This document shows positions 1-7,663 of a stretch of 17,480 nt of DNA, piece after piece. The first letter of the stretch is position 1. Each line of letters opens with the position of its first letter. A model generated the notes under the pieces. That model ran no database searches and was not told where the DNA came from. It saw only the letters and a program-made list of their open reading frames with translations. Origin of the DNA: CAZBWE01 sp964440735 (GTDB lineage: Bacteria; Planctomycetota; Phycisphaerae; Sedimentisphaerales; Anaerobacaceae); the NCBI GenBank assembly GCA_964440735.1, contig CAYTTK010000050.1, positions 1 to 17,480 of the forward strand, given 5' to 3'. Made by a program: the position numbers and the translations under genes.

Positions 1-29
1 TCGTCGCCTGGAAAAACTCCTCGCGGCCT

Positions 30-51
30 AAAATCGGTCAGTTTGAGTTAA
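30..51. repeat. Left copy of a 22-bp inverted repeat shared with 17426-17447
   Basis: The 22 bases starting AAAATCGGTC and ending TTTGAGTTAA are the exact reverse complement of 17426-17447. Similarity continues for a few bases beyond the right side (TTAG) if a 3-nt indel is allowed. The copy lies directly downstream of the smpB stop codon. The right copy also lies downstream of a gene, in the same orientation relative to transcription. It is probably a fragment of a dispersed repeat family; no transposase or other mobile gene accompanies it. Confidence 0.8.
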
Positions 52-55
52 TTAG

Positions 56-547
56 TTACTTTTTCCCTCGGAACTTTTTCATATCTCTATCGACATCTTT
101 TCTTTGCTGTCGCTCAGCAATAGCTCTTCGTTTATCATATTGTCTTTTGCCTCTGGCAAGAGCCAGTTCTACTTTTGCAAATTCTCTGTCATTAAAGTAA
201 ATCTGCAGGGGCACAAGAGTAAAGCCCCGCTGCTCAAGCTTAATTTTTATCTTGTGGATTTCGTGCTTATGCAGCAGCAGCTTTCTCTTTCTGGTTGGGT
301 TATGTTCAGTTCCACCGGCCTGTTTGTACTGAGTAATCTTTGCACCGACCAGCCAGCACTCGTTATTTTCTATCCTTGCGTATGAACCGTCAAGGTCGGC
401 TTGTCCAGCCCGCAGCGATTTTACCTCCGTGCCTAACAGTTCCAGACCCGCCTCGAACTTCTCGATAAGCTCGAAATTTCGATAGGCCTTTTTATTAACT
501 GTTTTGGGTTGTTGCTGGCTTTTACTCTTGCGCGATTTTGCTGCCAT
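56..547 (-). CDS. smpB: SsrA-binding protein SmpB
   Basis: SmpB binds tmRNA and delivers it to ribosomes stalled on broken mRNAs, so that the nascent chain is tagged and the ribosome released. The 163 residues match the family's usual length of about 150-165. A basic N-terminus is followed by the family core (NKKAYRNFELIEKFEAGLEL, GTEVKSLR, DGSYARIENNE), then HNPTRKRKLLLH and the basic tail KRQYDKRRAIAERQQRK, which in the family inserts into the empty mRNA channel. The ATG at 547 has no Shine-Dalgarno, but a good sigma70-type promoter ends 7 nt before it, so the mRNA may be leaderless. The tmRNA gene itself was not found in the window. It is the last gene on the minus strand and is followed at once by the 22-bp repeat. 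Confidence 0.97.
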   Translation of the reverse strand: MAAKSRKSKSQQQPKTVNKKAYRNFELIEKFEAGLELLGTEVKSLRAGQADLDGSYARIENNECWLVGAKITQYKQAGGTEHNPTRKRKLLLHKHEIHKIKIKLEQRGFTLVPLQIYFNDREFAKVELALARGKRQYDKRRAIAERQQRKDVDRDMKKFRGKK

Positions 548-554
548 TTAAGAT

Positions 555-583
555 ATAATATCCAGAGGGCAGCAAATTGGCAA
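555..583 (-). promoter_or_regulatory. Predicted sigma70-type promoter of smpB
   Basis: On the minus strand, TTGCCA (578-583, 5 of 6 to consensus) and TATTAT (555-560, 5 of 6) are separated by 17 nt. Only 7 nt lie between the -10 hexamer and the ATG, which puts the expected transcript start at the start codon. No Shine-Dalgarno is present, so a leaderless transcript is inferred. Confidence 0.55.
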
Positions 584-687
584 GAGCGAAGAGCAATCGC
601 CGTTATCATCTCAAGTCCACCCTTAGGCGGGCGAAGCAAATATTTAACCCCGAGCTTTACCCTGCGATTTTGGTAAGCTTACTAAAT

Positions 688-1086
688 TTACTTAATGAAC
701 CGGATGCTCACCGGGTATCGATAGAGTTCGCCGTTGTTTGCCTTTAGCGTAGCGATAACGCAGAAGATGATATCAACAATCCACACTGCCGGCATCAGCA
801 AGAAACCTATACACGCAAAAGTCAATAGCCCCGAGACAAACATAGCAATAAAAACGGTAATCTGGAAATTCAGCGACTCTTTGCCATGGTTATTGACAAA
901 TGGGTCCTCATCTTTCTTAACCAGCCAAATGACCAGTGGTGCTATAAAGCCGGTAAAAATAGCCAGTAAATGACACAACATCGCCCAGGTACGGGCGTCT
1001 TTACTGATTTGCTCGCTGGGTTGTTGCGGCTGGTCACCGCCACCGGAGTTTTCTGGGGCTTCTGGAGTTTTCTGTGTTTTTGCCAT
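688..1086 (-). CDS. DUF4870 (Tic20-like) small membrane protein
   Basis: A 132-residue protein of the DUF4870 family, whose function is unknown. The N-terminal 30 residues are hydrophilic and rich in Pro, Gln and Gly. Hydrophobic segments follow at about residues 34-57, 75-97 and 99-117. The family hallmarks are visible: an early WAMLCHL, a short polar loop with NNHGKESLNFQ, and a final ...ATLKANNGELYRYP near the C-terminus. The ATG has a good ribosome binding site (GGGAG, 9 nt upstream). It stands alone between asnA and smpB, with gaps of about 100-140 bp on each side, so nothing in the context suggests a partner. Confidence 0.85.
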   Translation of the reverse strand: MAKTQKTPEAPENSGGGDQPQQPSEQISKDARTWAMLCHLLAIFTGFIAPLVIWLVKKDEDPFVNNHGKESLNFQITVFIAMFVSGLLTFACIGFLLMPAVWIVDIIFCVIATLKANNGELYRYPVSIRFIK

Positions 1087-1183
1087 AATATATGACTCCC
1101 TTCTATATGCTCTTCTTTAAGTCAACAGGCTGAGAATTCTCTTTTACAAGGTCTTGTCCACCCAGTCAAGTGTAAAACACTTG

Positions 1184-2314
1184 TTATTCTATAACATGGA
1201 TGTTTTTCTTTTTGCACATATTTTTTAGTATTTTGGGCCAAACAGTAGCGCTGACTTCCCCGATGTGGGCTTTTTTCAAAAGAAGCATAAACGTTCGGGA
1301 TTGGCCGATGCCGCCCCCGATGCTCAGGGGAATCTCGTTGTTGGTAATGGCCTGGTGGTATGGTAATTTTAGAAAATCAAGCTGGCCTGAAATTTCCAGT
1401 TGCTTTTTCAACGTCTCAGGATTAACGCGAATGCCCATAGATGTCAGCTCATGTCGCCGTTTGGTGATGGGATTCCAGACGAGGATATCGCCGTTTAGAC
1501 CGTGCATTGGCCTTCCATCCTCGGACGTGGTTTCTGTTACCCAGTCATCGTAGTCTGCTGCTCTCATCTCGTGTGGGTAGCCGTCCTTGAGCACCCAGCC
1601 GATGCCGATTATAAAGATGGCGGGATATTCCTGCACGATGGTGGTTTCGCGCTGCTTTCGGGGCATATCAGGGTATCTGTCAAGTATCTCTTCAGCGTGG
1701 ATAAAGGTTAGCTCATCAAGCAGGTTGGGGTATTTGTCGGTTTTGAGCTGGGGAAACATTTTCTGGACGTGGGTCTCAGCTCCTTTGAGAACCTTCCATA
1801 TTTTCTCTACTACTTCGCGTAGGAATTTCAAGTTGCGCTGCTCTTTGGTTATGGCCAGCTCCCAGTCCCACTGGTCCACGTAAGCACTATGGTCGTTGTC
1901 GAGGAAGTAATCCTTTCGAACTGCCCGCATATCGGTTAGCAGACCTTCGCCAACTTCCATACCGAACTGCTTTAAGGCCATACGTTTCCACTTGGTGGCG
2001 GCCTGCACGACTTCGGCATCGATGGGGTTCTTGTTGTGGTCGTTTGAAATGTGAAAGCCGATTGGGGTGCGTGAGCCGTCACGGTCAAGGTAATCATTAA
2101 CACCACTCTCAACATCCACAATCAAAGGAACAGTGACACGAATCAGGTTAAGTTCTTTGCAAAGATTCTCCTCGATGTAATCTTTTACAGCGTAGGTAGC
2201 AAGCTGCGTTTCCTTTGGGGTAAGCAGCGAGTTATAATCTTTCGGCAGGATTTTATCTAATTCGGCATAGTCACCGATACCCGGGCCGGCCAGGTCTGCT
2301 TTTTTATCTTCCAT
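1184..2314 (-). CDS. asnA: Aspartate--ammonia ligase (ammonia-dependent asparagine synthetase)
   Basis: AsnA makes asparagine from aspartate, ammonia and ATP through an aspartyl-adenylate and has a class II aminoacyl-tRNA-synthetase-like fold. Family segments are clear: SGVNDYLDRDGSRTPIGF near the N-terminus, a central DQWDWELAITKEQRNLKFL, NGDILVWNPIT, and the C-terminal GGGIGQSRTFMLLLKKAHIG followed by EVSATVW. The reading frame is open 12 codons further upstream, but the ATG at 2314 is preceded by AGGAG with 7-nt spacing, so it is taken as the start, giving 376 residues. That is somewhat longer than the roughly 330 of E. coli AsnA. Right after the stop codon is a perfect 7-bp hairpin (1167-1183) without a U-run. 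A weak promoter match (TTGAAA, 17 nt, TATTTT) lies about 100 bp upstream. Confidence 0.95.
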   Translation of the reverse strand: MEDKKADLAGPGIGDYAELDKILPKDYNSLLTPKETQLATYAVKDYIEENLCKELNLIRVTVPLIVDVESGVNDYLDRDGSRTPIGFHISNDHNKNPIDAEVVQAATKWKRMALKQFGMEVGEGLLTDMRAVRKDYFLDNDHSAYVDQWDWELAITKEQRNLKFLREVVEKIWKVLKGAETHVQKMFPQLKTDKYPNLLDELTFIHAEEILDRYPDMPRKQRETTIVQEYPAIFIIGIGWVLKDGYPHEMRAADYDDWVTETTSEDGRPMHGLNGDILVWNPITKRRHELTSMGIRVNPETLKKQLEISGQLDFLKLPYHQAITNNEIPLSIGGGIGQSRTFMLLLKKAHIGEVSATVWPKILKNMCKKKNIHVIE

Positions 2315-2499
2315 TTGCTTACTCCTGAAATAGAGTGTTATTTTGAGCAACTTTCATCAAGCGCAGTTTAGTTATGCACTAAGAGCACGTCCTTTTGGGC
2401 GTGACTGATAAAATAATGGGTAAAGAGGATATTTTCAAGATGATATTTCACTCAAAGTCAAACAATATTACTGCCCTGGCAATGTATTGTGTGACAATA

Positions 2500-3183
2500 T
2501 CAGGTCACGTTTTGGAAGGTCAGAATATCTGCTATTGCTTTAATATTCTCCGCCTTCGAAATTAAGAATAGCTCATCCCCTTCATTGATAACTTGTGCTC
2601 CTTTGGGAATTGAAAATTCTTCTTTTTCCTGATTATATGTCGCAATGAAAATACATTCCTGAGGAAAATCCGGGTTTTTCGAGATATCTTTAATGCTTTG
2701 TCCGGCAACTTTGGCTCCTTGGGGAACAACTACCATAAAAATATTCGCCCTTCCTCCTCCTATTGTCCTTATTCTTCGTACTTTGGTATGCTCTATCTCC
2801 ATTAATATTTGGTTAACCAACAAATCTGTTACGCGAACAATTCTGTTTACACCCGCCTCTCTATAGGCATTCTCGTACTCTGGGTCTCTCATTCTTACTA
2901 TGATATTCGAAACACCCAAGCTCTTAGACAGTATCGCACAAACAAGATTATCAGCATCATGGGGTGTTGCACAAATTACAACATCCGCCTTTGTAACACC
3001 AGCTTCCTTCAGAACTTCAATGTTGGTGTTGCTGCCATTGACCGCAACTACTCCGGTTTCCGCATAGAGCTTATCACAAACCTCTTTTCTGGGGTCTATC
3101 AATATGACATCATGTTTGTTTTCCAGCATCCTGCGTGCCAACTGTCCCCCAACAATTCCGCCGCCGGCAACTACAATGTACAT
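2500..3183 (-). CDS. trkA: Trk-type potassium uptake regulatory subunit TrkA (single RCK unit)
   Basis: This is the cytoplasmic nucleotide-binding subunit that gates the TrkH channel. Residues 1 to about 120 form the TrkA_N Rossmann domain with the dinucleotide loop GGGIVG (7-12) and an acidic residue D30 at the end of the second strand. Residues of about 140-222 form the TrkA_C ligand domain. At 227 residues it has one RCK unit, half the length of E. coli TrkA, which carries two in tandem; the KtrA/TrkA single-unit type assembles as an octameric ring. The ATG has a strong Shine-Dalgarno (GGAGGT, 8 nt). It starts 53 bp after the trkH stop on the same strand, so the two are almost certainly co-transcribed. 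Confidence 0.95.
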   Translation of the reverse strand: MYIVVAGGGIVGGQLARRMLENKHDVILIDPRKEVCDKLYAETGVVAVNGSNTNIEVLKEAGVTKADVVICATPHDADNLVCAILSKSLGVSNIIVRMRDPEYENAYREAGVNRIVRVTDLLVNQILMEIEHTKVRRIRTIGGGRANIFMVVVPQGAKVAGQSIKDISKNPDFPQECIFIATYNQEKEEFSIPKGAQVINEGDELFLISKAENIKAIADILTFQNVT

Positions 3184-3236
3184 TTTCTAATACCTCCAAT
3201 ATGGCAAAACATTTATTATTTTGACTCGCTTAATAT

Positions 3237-4763
3237 TTATCTCCAGGCCTTTCTGCTAAAAAGCAGTAGTACCGGCAGTATTTCCAATCTCCCTGCCAGC
3301 ATTCCGAAAATATATGTCACTTTGATAACAGGATGTATATTTATCATATCCTGCACAGAGATATAGCAAGGACCAATATTACCTAACGCGGAAAACATTC
3401 CTGAAAAGGATTTTAAAGTGCCGTGATTCGAAAATAAAGCGGTAATCCCGCCGCCAATTACTAAAAGGGCTATCCACGCAAAAAACAATGCAGCCACCCG
3501 TTGTATCTCCTTATCGGGAACTATCTTGTGGTCAATAACTAAACCTGTTGATGTATTCTTCGAGGCTCTGACCTTAAAAAGCTCCCTGAACATCAGCCGG
3601 TTTAATATGGCAATTCGCAAAACCTTATACCCCCCGCCGGTTGAGCCGACACAGCCGCCGATGACCATCATAACCAAAAACAGCTGCCTGGATATCGCAC
3701 CAAAAAACTCGGAGCCGATGTCTTTTGTCCCAAAACCTGTCGTTGTCAGAACTGAAATCACCTGGAATATACTGTAACGAAATGTCTGTTCCACCTCGCC
3801 TAAATTGACAGCGGTACCTCTTGTAAATACAGCCTTTAATGCACCTGTTTTGCAGATATGGTCAATCATTATAATAACCGTGAAAGCCGCAATAAGACGC
3901 CACCAGTAGCGTATTTCGAGATTGTCCCAGAGCGCTTTGAAATCTTTCGTCAGAACTCTGTAATGGACCAGAAAATTTATTCCGCCGAGCATCATCAAAA
4001 AAGTGAGAGTATATTCAATAAGCTTGTAATTCGGATGTCCTGTTAAGCGGTAGAATTCTATGCTGCTGTCGTGAGGCGAAAAGCCGCCGGTTGACAAGGT
4101 GCACAGAGCGTGGCAGACAGAATCAAACAACGGCATCTTTTCAATAGTAAGCACAACCGCCGCCAGCAGGGTAAACATCGCATATATCCCCCACAGTATC
4201 TTCAATGTGTTGTACATTCCGGGGGCCGGTCTGCCTGATGAAATCTTGTGGCTCTCAGCTCCGAAGATATGATGAGTGCCGCTGCCTCTGAAAGTTATTA
4301 TTAAGAAAAAAGATAGAATCCCTATCCCTCCAAGCCACTGCGTTATCGACCGCCAAAAAAGGATACTTCTCGGCATATCATCCAGCCCGGAAAAGAGGGT
4401 TATTCCGGTGGTGGTAAATCCGCTCATTGCTTCAAAGTAGGCATTGAGCCAGCCGGAGCCGATGCCTATTATGAAAGGCAAAGCTCCCACTGCCGAAGCA
4501 AAAATCCAGCCCAAAGAGCACATCAGCATAGAGCCCGTCGTATCAAGCTCTTCGGACTTAAATATCTTCCGCAGGGCCAAGCCAACAAAAAACGAAATTA
4601 CTGATGCAATTGCAAAAGCAGATACGGTACGCCAGCCATCGCCGTTTTTACCCCAATAGGCAATAACGACTATAAGTGGGAACAGAAGAATTAATCCTAA
4701 TATCTCAAGCAGGTCCCCGATGAAGTGAAATATGGAATTGGTTCGCTGGAATCTGTTTCTCAT
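3237..4763 (-). CDS. trkH: Trk-type potassium transporter membrane subunit TrkH
   Basis: This is the K+-conducting membrane subunit, 508 residues, within the usual range of about 480-510. Four pore-loop repeats with the family's filter glycines are visible: TTTGIT (117-122), STGGFS (224-229), TTTGFG (340-345) and GNIGPC (461-466). Long hydrophobic helices separate them. GGCVGSTGGGYK (369-380) and the C-terminal GRLEILPVLLLF are also family hallmarks. An in-frame stop 21 nt upstream makes the ATG at 4763 the only ATG start; its ribosome binding site is poor. trkA follows 53 bp downstream on the same strand. Confidence 0.96.
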   Translation of the reverse strand: MRNRFQRTNSIFHFIGDLLEILGLILLFPLIVVIAYWGKNGDGWRTVSAFAIASVISFFVGLALRKIFKSEELDTTGSMLMCSLGWIFASAVGALPFIIGIGSGWLNAYFEAMSGFTTTGITLFSGLDDMPRSILFWRSITQWLGGIGILSFFLIITFRGSGTHHIFGAESHKISSGRPAPGMYNTLKILWGIYAMFTLLAAVVLTIEKMPLFDSVCHALCTLSTGGFSPHDSSIEFYRLTGHPNYKLIEYTLTFLMMLGGINFLVHYRVLTKDFKALWDNLEIRYWWRLIAAFTVIIMIDHICKTGALKAVFTRGTAVNLGEVEQTFRYSIFQVISVLTTTGFGTKDIGSEFFGAISRQLFLVMMVIGGCVGSTGGGYKVLRIAILNRLMFRELFKVRASKNTSTGLVIDHKIVPDKEIQRVAALFFAWIALLVIGGGITALFSNHGTLKSFSGMFSALGNIGPCYISVQDMINIHPVIKVTYIFGMLAGRLEILPVLLLFSRKAWR

Positions 4764-4840
4764 CCGTGATTTCGATGTTTAGTTCAAAATGGTACCCCAC
4801 TTACCTATTTTCACGTATAATATCGGTTAGGTTAGGTTAT

Positions 4841-5803
4841 TTAGTTGACAGTCTTTCTTGTTTCTCTGCAAAATTTACCCATTAACTCCATTGCTTTATT
4901 CAATCTTTCAGCCGAGCCGTCCATCTTTGCATAGGCATCAACCAGCTCCAGCAGTTCCGCCGCCGGCTCAACATGCCCATAGTGATGTGCAACATTCACA
5001 ATGGCAGCGTCAAGGCCGTATTCCATTGCCTTCGCCAGATAAGCTCGGCAGACCCCCACCTTTCGCCCCGGCAGGTCTCGCATGCAGTTACTTATTCCAA
5101 GTGAACAATGCACACCTTTCATTTTTGGGTCACTTTTGATCTTCTTTATTGTCTCAAATGCCCTGTAGGTATAACCCGGCACATTCGGCTCCATCGGCAT
5201 ATCTATCGCCAGGGGAAATACGGTTGAGTCAAAGAAAATCTGCTCCGGCTTAAATTTATATTGCCCGACCGCAACATCAAAAATCTGCTTTGCCAGGCGG
5301 TACAGCTCATCGACAGAATGTGAGCCGCCTGGACCGGTGGGCGTCTCTTCGCTGACCAGAAGCCCGACAAACGCAAAGTCGTATTCCTTTTTCAGCGGCA
5401 GTATTTTATCCACCGTATATATCTTGACCGAATTGATAAGTGGCTGTTTGACTTGTTTTTTGCAATTGTACCACTCTTTCAAGCCGGCAATTAGAACGTC
5501 ATCATTACTGCTGTCGATGCAAATTGGCACACCATTGCTCCACTTGCGGACCAGCCGGACGTACTCGACCATCATATCAACAGTAACCTGCGGCTCATCC
5601 TCGCCGAAGGCATCGAGATTAACAGCTATGTAATCGGCACCCTCGGTTGCCTGCGATTCGATTAGCTTCCTGATATAATTCAACGGCTCGCTTGATGCCA
5701 AATATGCATCAGGACCGAGTTCCGCCAACTGCTTCATTATTTTACCTGTATCAGGGATTGAAGCGTGAATTGATTCGCCGATAGTAATCAAAGGACTTCT
5801 CAT
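4841..5803 (-). CDS. Pterin-binding (methyltetrahydrofolate-dependent) methyltransferase-like protein
   Basis: A 320-residue TIM-barrel protein of the dihydropteroate-synthase-like superfamily, closest in style to methyltetrahydrofolate:corrinoid methyltransferases (AcsE, the folate module of MetH, MtrH). Supporting segments are the first strand ITIGESIHAS, EGADYIAVNLDAF (54-66), PICIDSSN (93-100), NSV (124-126), FDST (191-194) and LGISNC (235-240). The Asn in the last one sits where AcsE/MetH use Asn to hold the pterin. The ATG at 5803 has AGGAAAGG upstream. There is no corrinoid protein, activator or other C1-pathway gene beside it; the neighbours are trkH (77 bp downstream) and a long intergenic region. 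The exact methyl donor and acceptor cannot be told from sequence. A dihydropteroate synthase proper is unlikely. Confidence 0.82.
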   Translation of the reverse strand: MRSPLITIGESIHASIPDTGKIMKQLAELGPDAYLASSEPLNYIRKLIESQATEGADYIAVNLDAFGEDEPQVTVDMMVEYVRLVRKWSNGVPICIDSSNDDVLIAGLKEWYNCKKQVKQPLINSVKIYTVDKILPLKKEYDFAFVGLLVSEETPTGPGGSHSVDELYRLAKQIFDVAVGQYKFKPEQIFFDSTVFPLAIDMPMEPNVPGYTYRAFETIKKIKSDPKMKGVHCSLGISNCMRDLPGRKVGVCRAYLAKAMEYGLDAAIVNVAHHYGHVEPAAELLELVDAYAKMDGSAERLNKAMELMGKFCRETRKTVN

Positions 5804-6462
5804 AGATTGGACCTTTCCTGGCAGTAGATTCAGGATTAAATTTCTTTGCTCACTACCCGTTATCTTAATGCTATTCGAAAACTAAAATATCAAATTTTTT
5901 ACTCCATTGCTATTTTATTTATAATCTGTGTTGACAAATACTTACAACCCTTCAGTGTTTTTTTGTATATTATTTAACCGCTAAAATAATAGAAAAATTG
6001 GTCTTTACAAGTGTTTTGGTCTTTGTGGATAACCTGTTGATAACTCAAATTCCGCCTATTTTCGTCGAAGGTTAGAATATTAGGCGAAGCTTGTAGTATC
6101 TCCTATCATCCTATCTTGCATCTATCTAAAATCAAAACTTGTGTTCCGTAACTTGTTGTTAGTAGGAGACTTGGATTTGTTGGCAAAATAGCACTACAAA
6201 ATCTTTTTTGACAGGCGGCTGAAAACCTGACTATCTACCCTGATTATCTAAAATTTGCAGAATTTTATTAGAAGATTGTGTCGTTAGTGGATAATTCTTG
6301 TAGGGTTTTCTTTTATATGCAAGCAAATACTCCTTCTTAAAAGCCCATTGTTTGTTAAAAATGCTGTTTTATTCATTGAATGGTAAGTGGCTATAAAGTC
6401 AAAGAATTGCACAGCAGGCTTTTGGTGTTATGCAGACGCAATGCTAATCATAGATTTTGAGA
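5804..6462. other. Gene-free AT-rich region, 659 bp, with DnaA-box-like sites
   Basis: No ORF of useful length, tRNA or obvious terminator is visible. The left third (about 5870-6000) is strongly AT-rich. It is followed by two tandem DnaA-box-like 9-mers (6024-6043, separate entry), a weaker one at 6286-6294 (AGTGGATAA, 8 of 9) and TTATGCAGA at 6428-6436. An interrupted hairpin has CGCCTA (6053-6058) paired with TAGGCG (6081-6086). TTGACA hexamers occur on the plus strand at 5931 and 6208, but neither has a good -10 at normal spacing. The region separates the methyltransferase start from the thiE stop, so it should hold the methyltransferase promoter, which I could not pin down. Confidence 0.5.
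6024..6043 (+). promoter_or_regulatory. Two head-to-tail DnaA-box-like sites
   Basis: TGTGGATAA at 6024-6032 is a perfect match to the consensus DnaA box (reverse complement TTATCCACA). TGTTGATAA at 6035-6043 is one base off. They are in the same orientation with an 11-bp period, about one helical turn, next to a strongly AT-rich stretch. This resembles the minimal layout of a replication origin or of a DnaA-regulated site. No dnaA, dnaN, gidA or parAB is in the window, so the role is unproven. Confidence 0.4.
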
Positions 6463-7515
6463 TTATTTTTGCTTAAAGGCGGCAATTTTTTCTTTTAGCG
6501 CTCGGCATGCTGTCGATGGGTCTTTGACTTCGGTCACTGCAGAACAAACCGCGATAGCCCCAGCACCGGCATTCAATACGTCTTCAACATTTTCCAGCGT
6601 TATTCCGCCGATAGCGACATTACCGATTCCGGTATCGGTCAGTTGTTCTACTGCCTGCCTGACATACTTTAATCCGACCGGTTCAGCAGTTGGCTTGGTG
6701 CTTGTAGAAAATACAGGTCCTAAGCTCACGTATGTAGGATACTCATCGCAGGAACTACGCAATTGTTCGAGCGAATGTGTACTTTTACCAATAATCAGCG
6801 GTGCTAACTGCAGCTTGCGGACTTGTTCAACAGGCAAATCATTTTGGCCAAGGTGAACTCCATCAGCACTGGCAACAACTGCGATATCAATACGGTCGTT
6901 GATTATGCTTATGACATTCGCGGCCTTGCAAACTTTCACAAATTCAACAGCAAGGGCGAAAAGTTTATCGTCATTAATATCCTTTGCACGCAGTTGAATG
7001 CAATCAGCACCGCCGACAGCGCATTTGTGAGCTAAGGAAATAACATCCGCTGGCAAATTACTGCTGATTATCACATACAGCCCAATCCGTTTGAATTTCT
7101 CAGCCGGCTCGCTAAAAAGAACGATATCTTTTTCGAGTGTATAGGCCTGATATCGAAGGTTTTCAACTGTTTCAGCAACGGGCTTGTTTAATGTTTGCAT
7201 CATCTCAGCTAATACTCGCAACGCCTCGTGAAGGCGTTTACACGATGCGGTAAAACAGTCGATTAAATTGTTGCGTGTAAGCTGTTTTTCGACAGTTTTG
7301 CCGATGCCGACATCGCCAAGTGTATCTCTGCTTGAGATGAGCCGACCGGCGTCAAGTTTGTTAATAGCCGAAGAAAGGTCATGTCGAAGCTGTTTAGCAC
7401 GTTCAGAAAATGGGCCGCTGTTCAAAGCGAATCTGCAAAATTCCTCTATTATCCTAATCGCCTCCCGTGCGCGATTAAAATTAGCATCTATAATTCTATA
7501 AACCGCACGCTCCAT
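6463..7515 (-). CDS. thiE: Thiamine-phosphate synthase with N-terminal ThiD2 domain
   Basis: A 350-residue fusion. Residues 1 to about 130 (starting MERAVYRIIDANFNRAREAI, with EEFCRFAL, RHDL, SSRDTLGDVG and LHEALRVLAE) match the ThiD2 domain, a hydroxymethylpyrimidine-phosphate kinase unrelated to classical ThiD. Residues of about 145-348 are ThiE, which joins HMP-PP with thiazole phosphate to make thiamine phosphate. Visible ThiE motifs are QLRAKD (174-179), NDR (206-208), DGVHLGQ (218-224), STKP (272-275) and AIGG (301-304). The frame is open 56 codons further upstream, but that part is not family-like and runs through a transcription terminator. The start is therefore placed at the ATG at 7515. 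No close Shine-Dalgarno; a TATAAT ends 10 nt before the ATG. No TPP riboswitch signature was found upstream, and no other thi gene is adjacent. Confidence 0.92.
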   Translation of the reverse strand: MERAVYRIIDANFNRAREAIRIIEEFCRFALNSGPFSERAKQLRHDLSSAINKLDAGRLISSRDTLGDVGIGKTVEKQLTRNNLIDCFTASCKRLHEALRVLAEMMQTLNKPVAETVENLRYQAYTLEKDIVLFSEPAEKFKRIGLYVIISSNLPADVISLAHKCAVGGADCIQLRAKDINDDKLFALAVEFVKVCKAANVISIINDRIDIAVVASADGVHLGQNDLPVEQVRKLQLAPLIIGKSTHSLEQLRSSCDEYPTYVSLGPVFSTSTKPTAEPVGLKYVRQAVEQLTDTGIGNVAIGGITLENVEDVLNAGAGAIAVCSAVTEVKDPSTACRALKEKIAAFKQK

Positions 7516-7525
7516 AATGGTTTTA

Positions 7526-7531
7526 ATTATA
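7526..7531 (-). promoter_or_regulatory. Predicted -10 element of thiE
   Basis: A perfect TATAAT on the minus strand, 10 nt before the chosen ATG. The best -35 at 17-nt spacing (TACCCA) matches only 3 of 6. A start about 7 nt downstream would leave a 5' leader of only a few nucleotides. This agrees with the lack of a Shine-Dalgarno and with the terminator at 7630-7663, which isolates the gene from upstream transcription. Confidence 0.4.
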
Positions 7532-7629
7532 CACCCTGAAACTGGCATTGGGTAGCAAAAATTAACCCTCCAAAAATCAGAAATGTTCTTTATGGTAATG
7601 TTTGTGTATTGATAGGAAAAATTTTGCGC

Positions 7630-7663
7630 AAAAAAACAAGGCCGTGCCTCCTCCGACACGGCC
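7630..7663 (-). terminator. Intrinsic terminator, minus strand
   Basis: On the minus strand a perfect 7-bp stem GGCCGTG/CACGGCC (7657-7663 with 7640-7646) with a 10-nt loop is followed by TTG and seven T's (7636-7630). This is a textbook rho-independent terminator. It stops whatever is transcribed from about 7664-7980 before thiE. No T-run follows the stem on the plus strand, so it works only in the minus direction. Confidence 0.85.

Noticed and set aside
433..639. 68-codon minus-strand ORF overlapping the smpB start
   Set aside because: It overlaps smpB in another frame and crosses its promoter; no family resemblance.
1167..1183. Terminator after asnA
   Set aside because: A perfect 7-bp stem with a 3-nt loop follows the stop codon, but no T-run follows on the minus strand, so it is only a hairpin.
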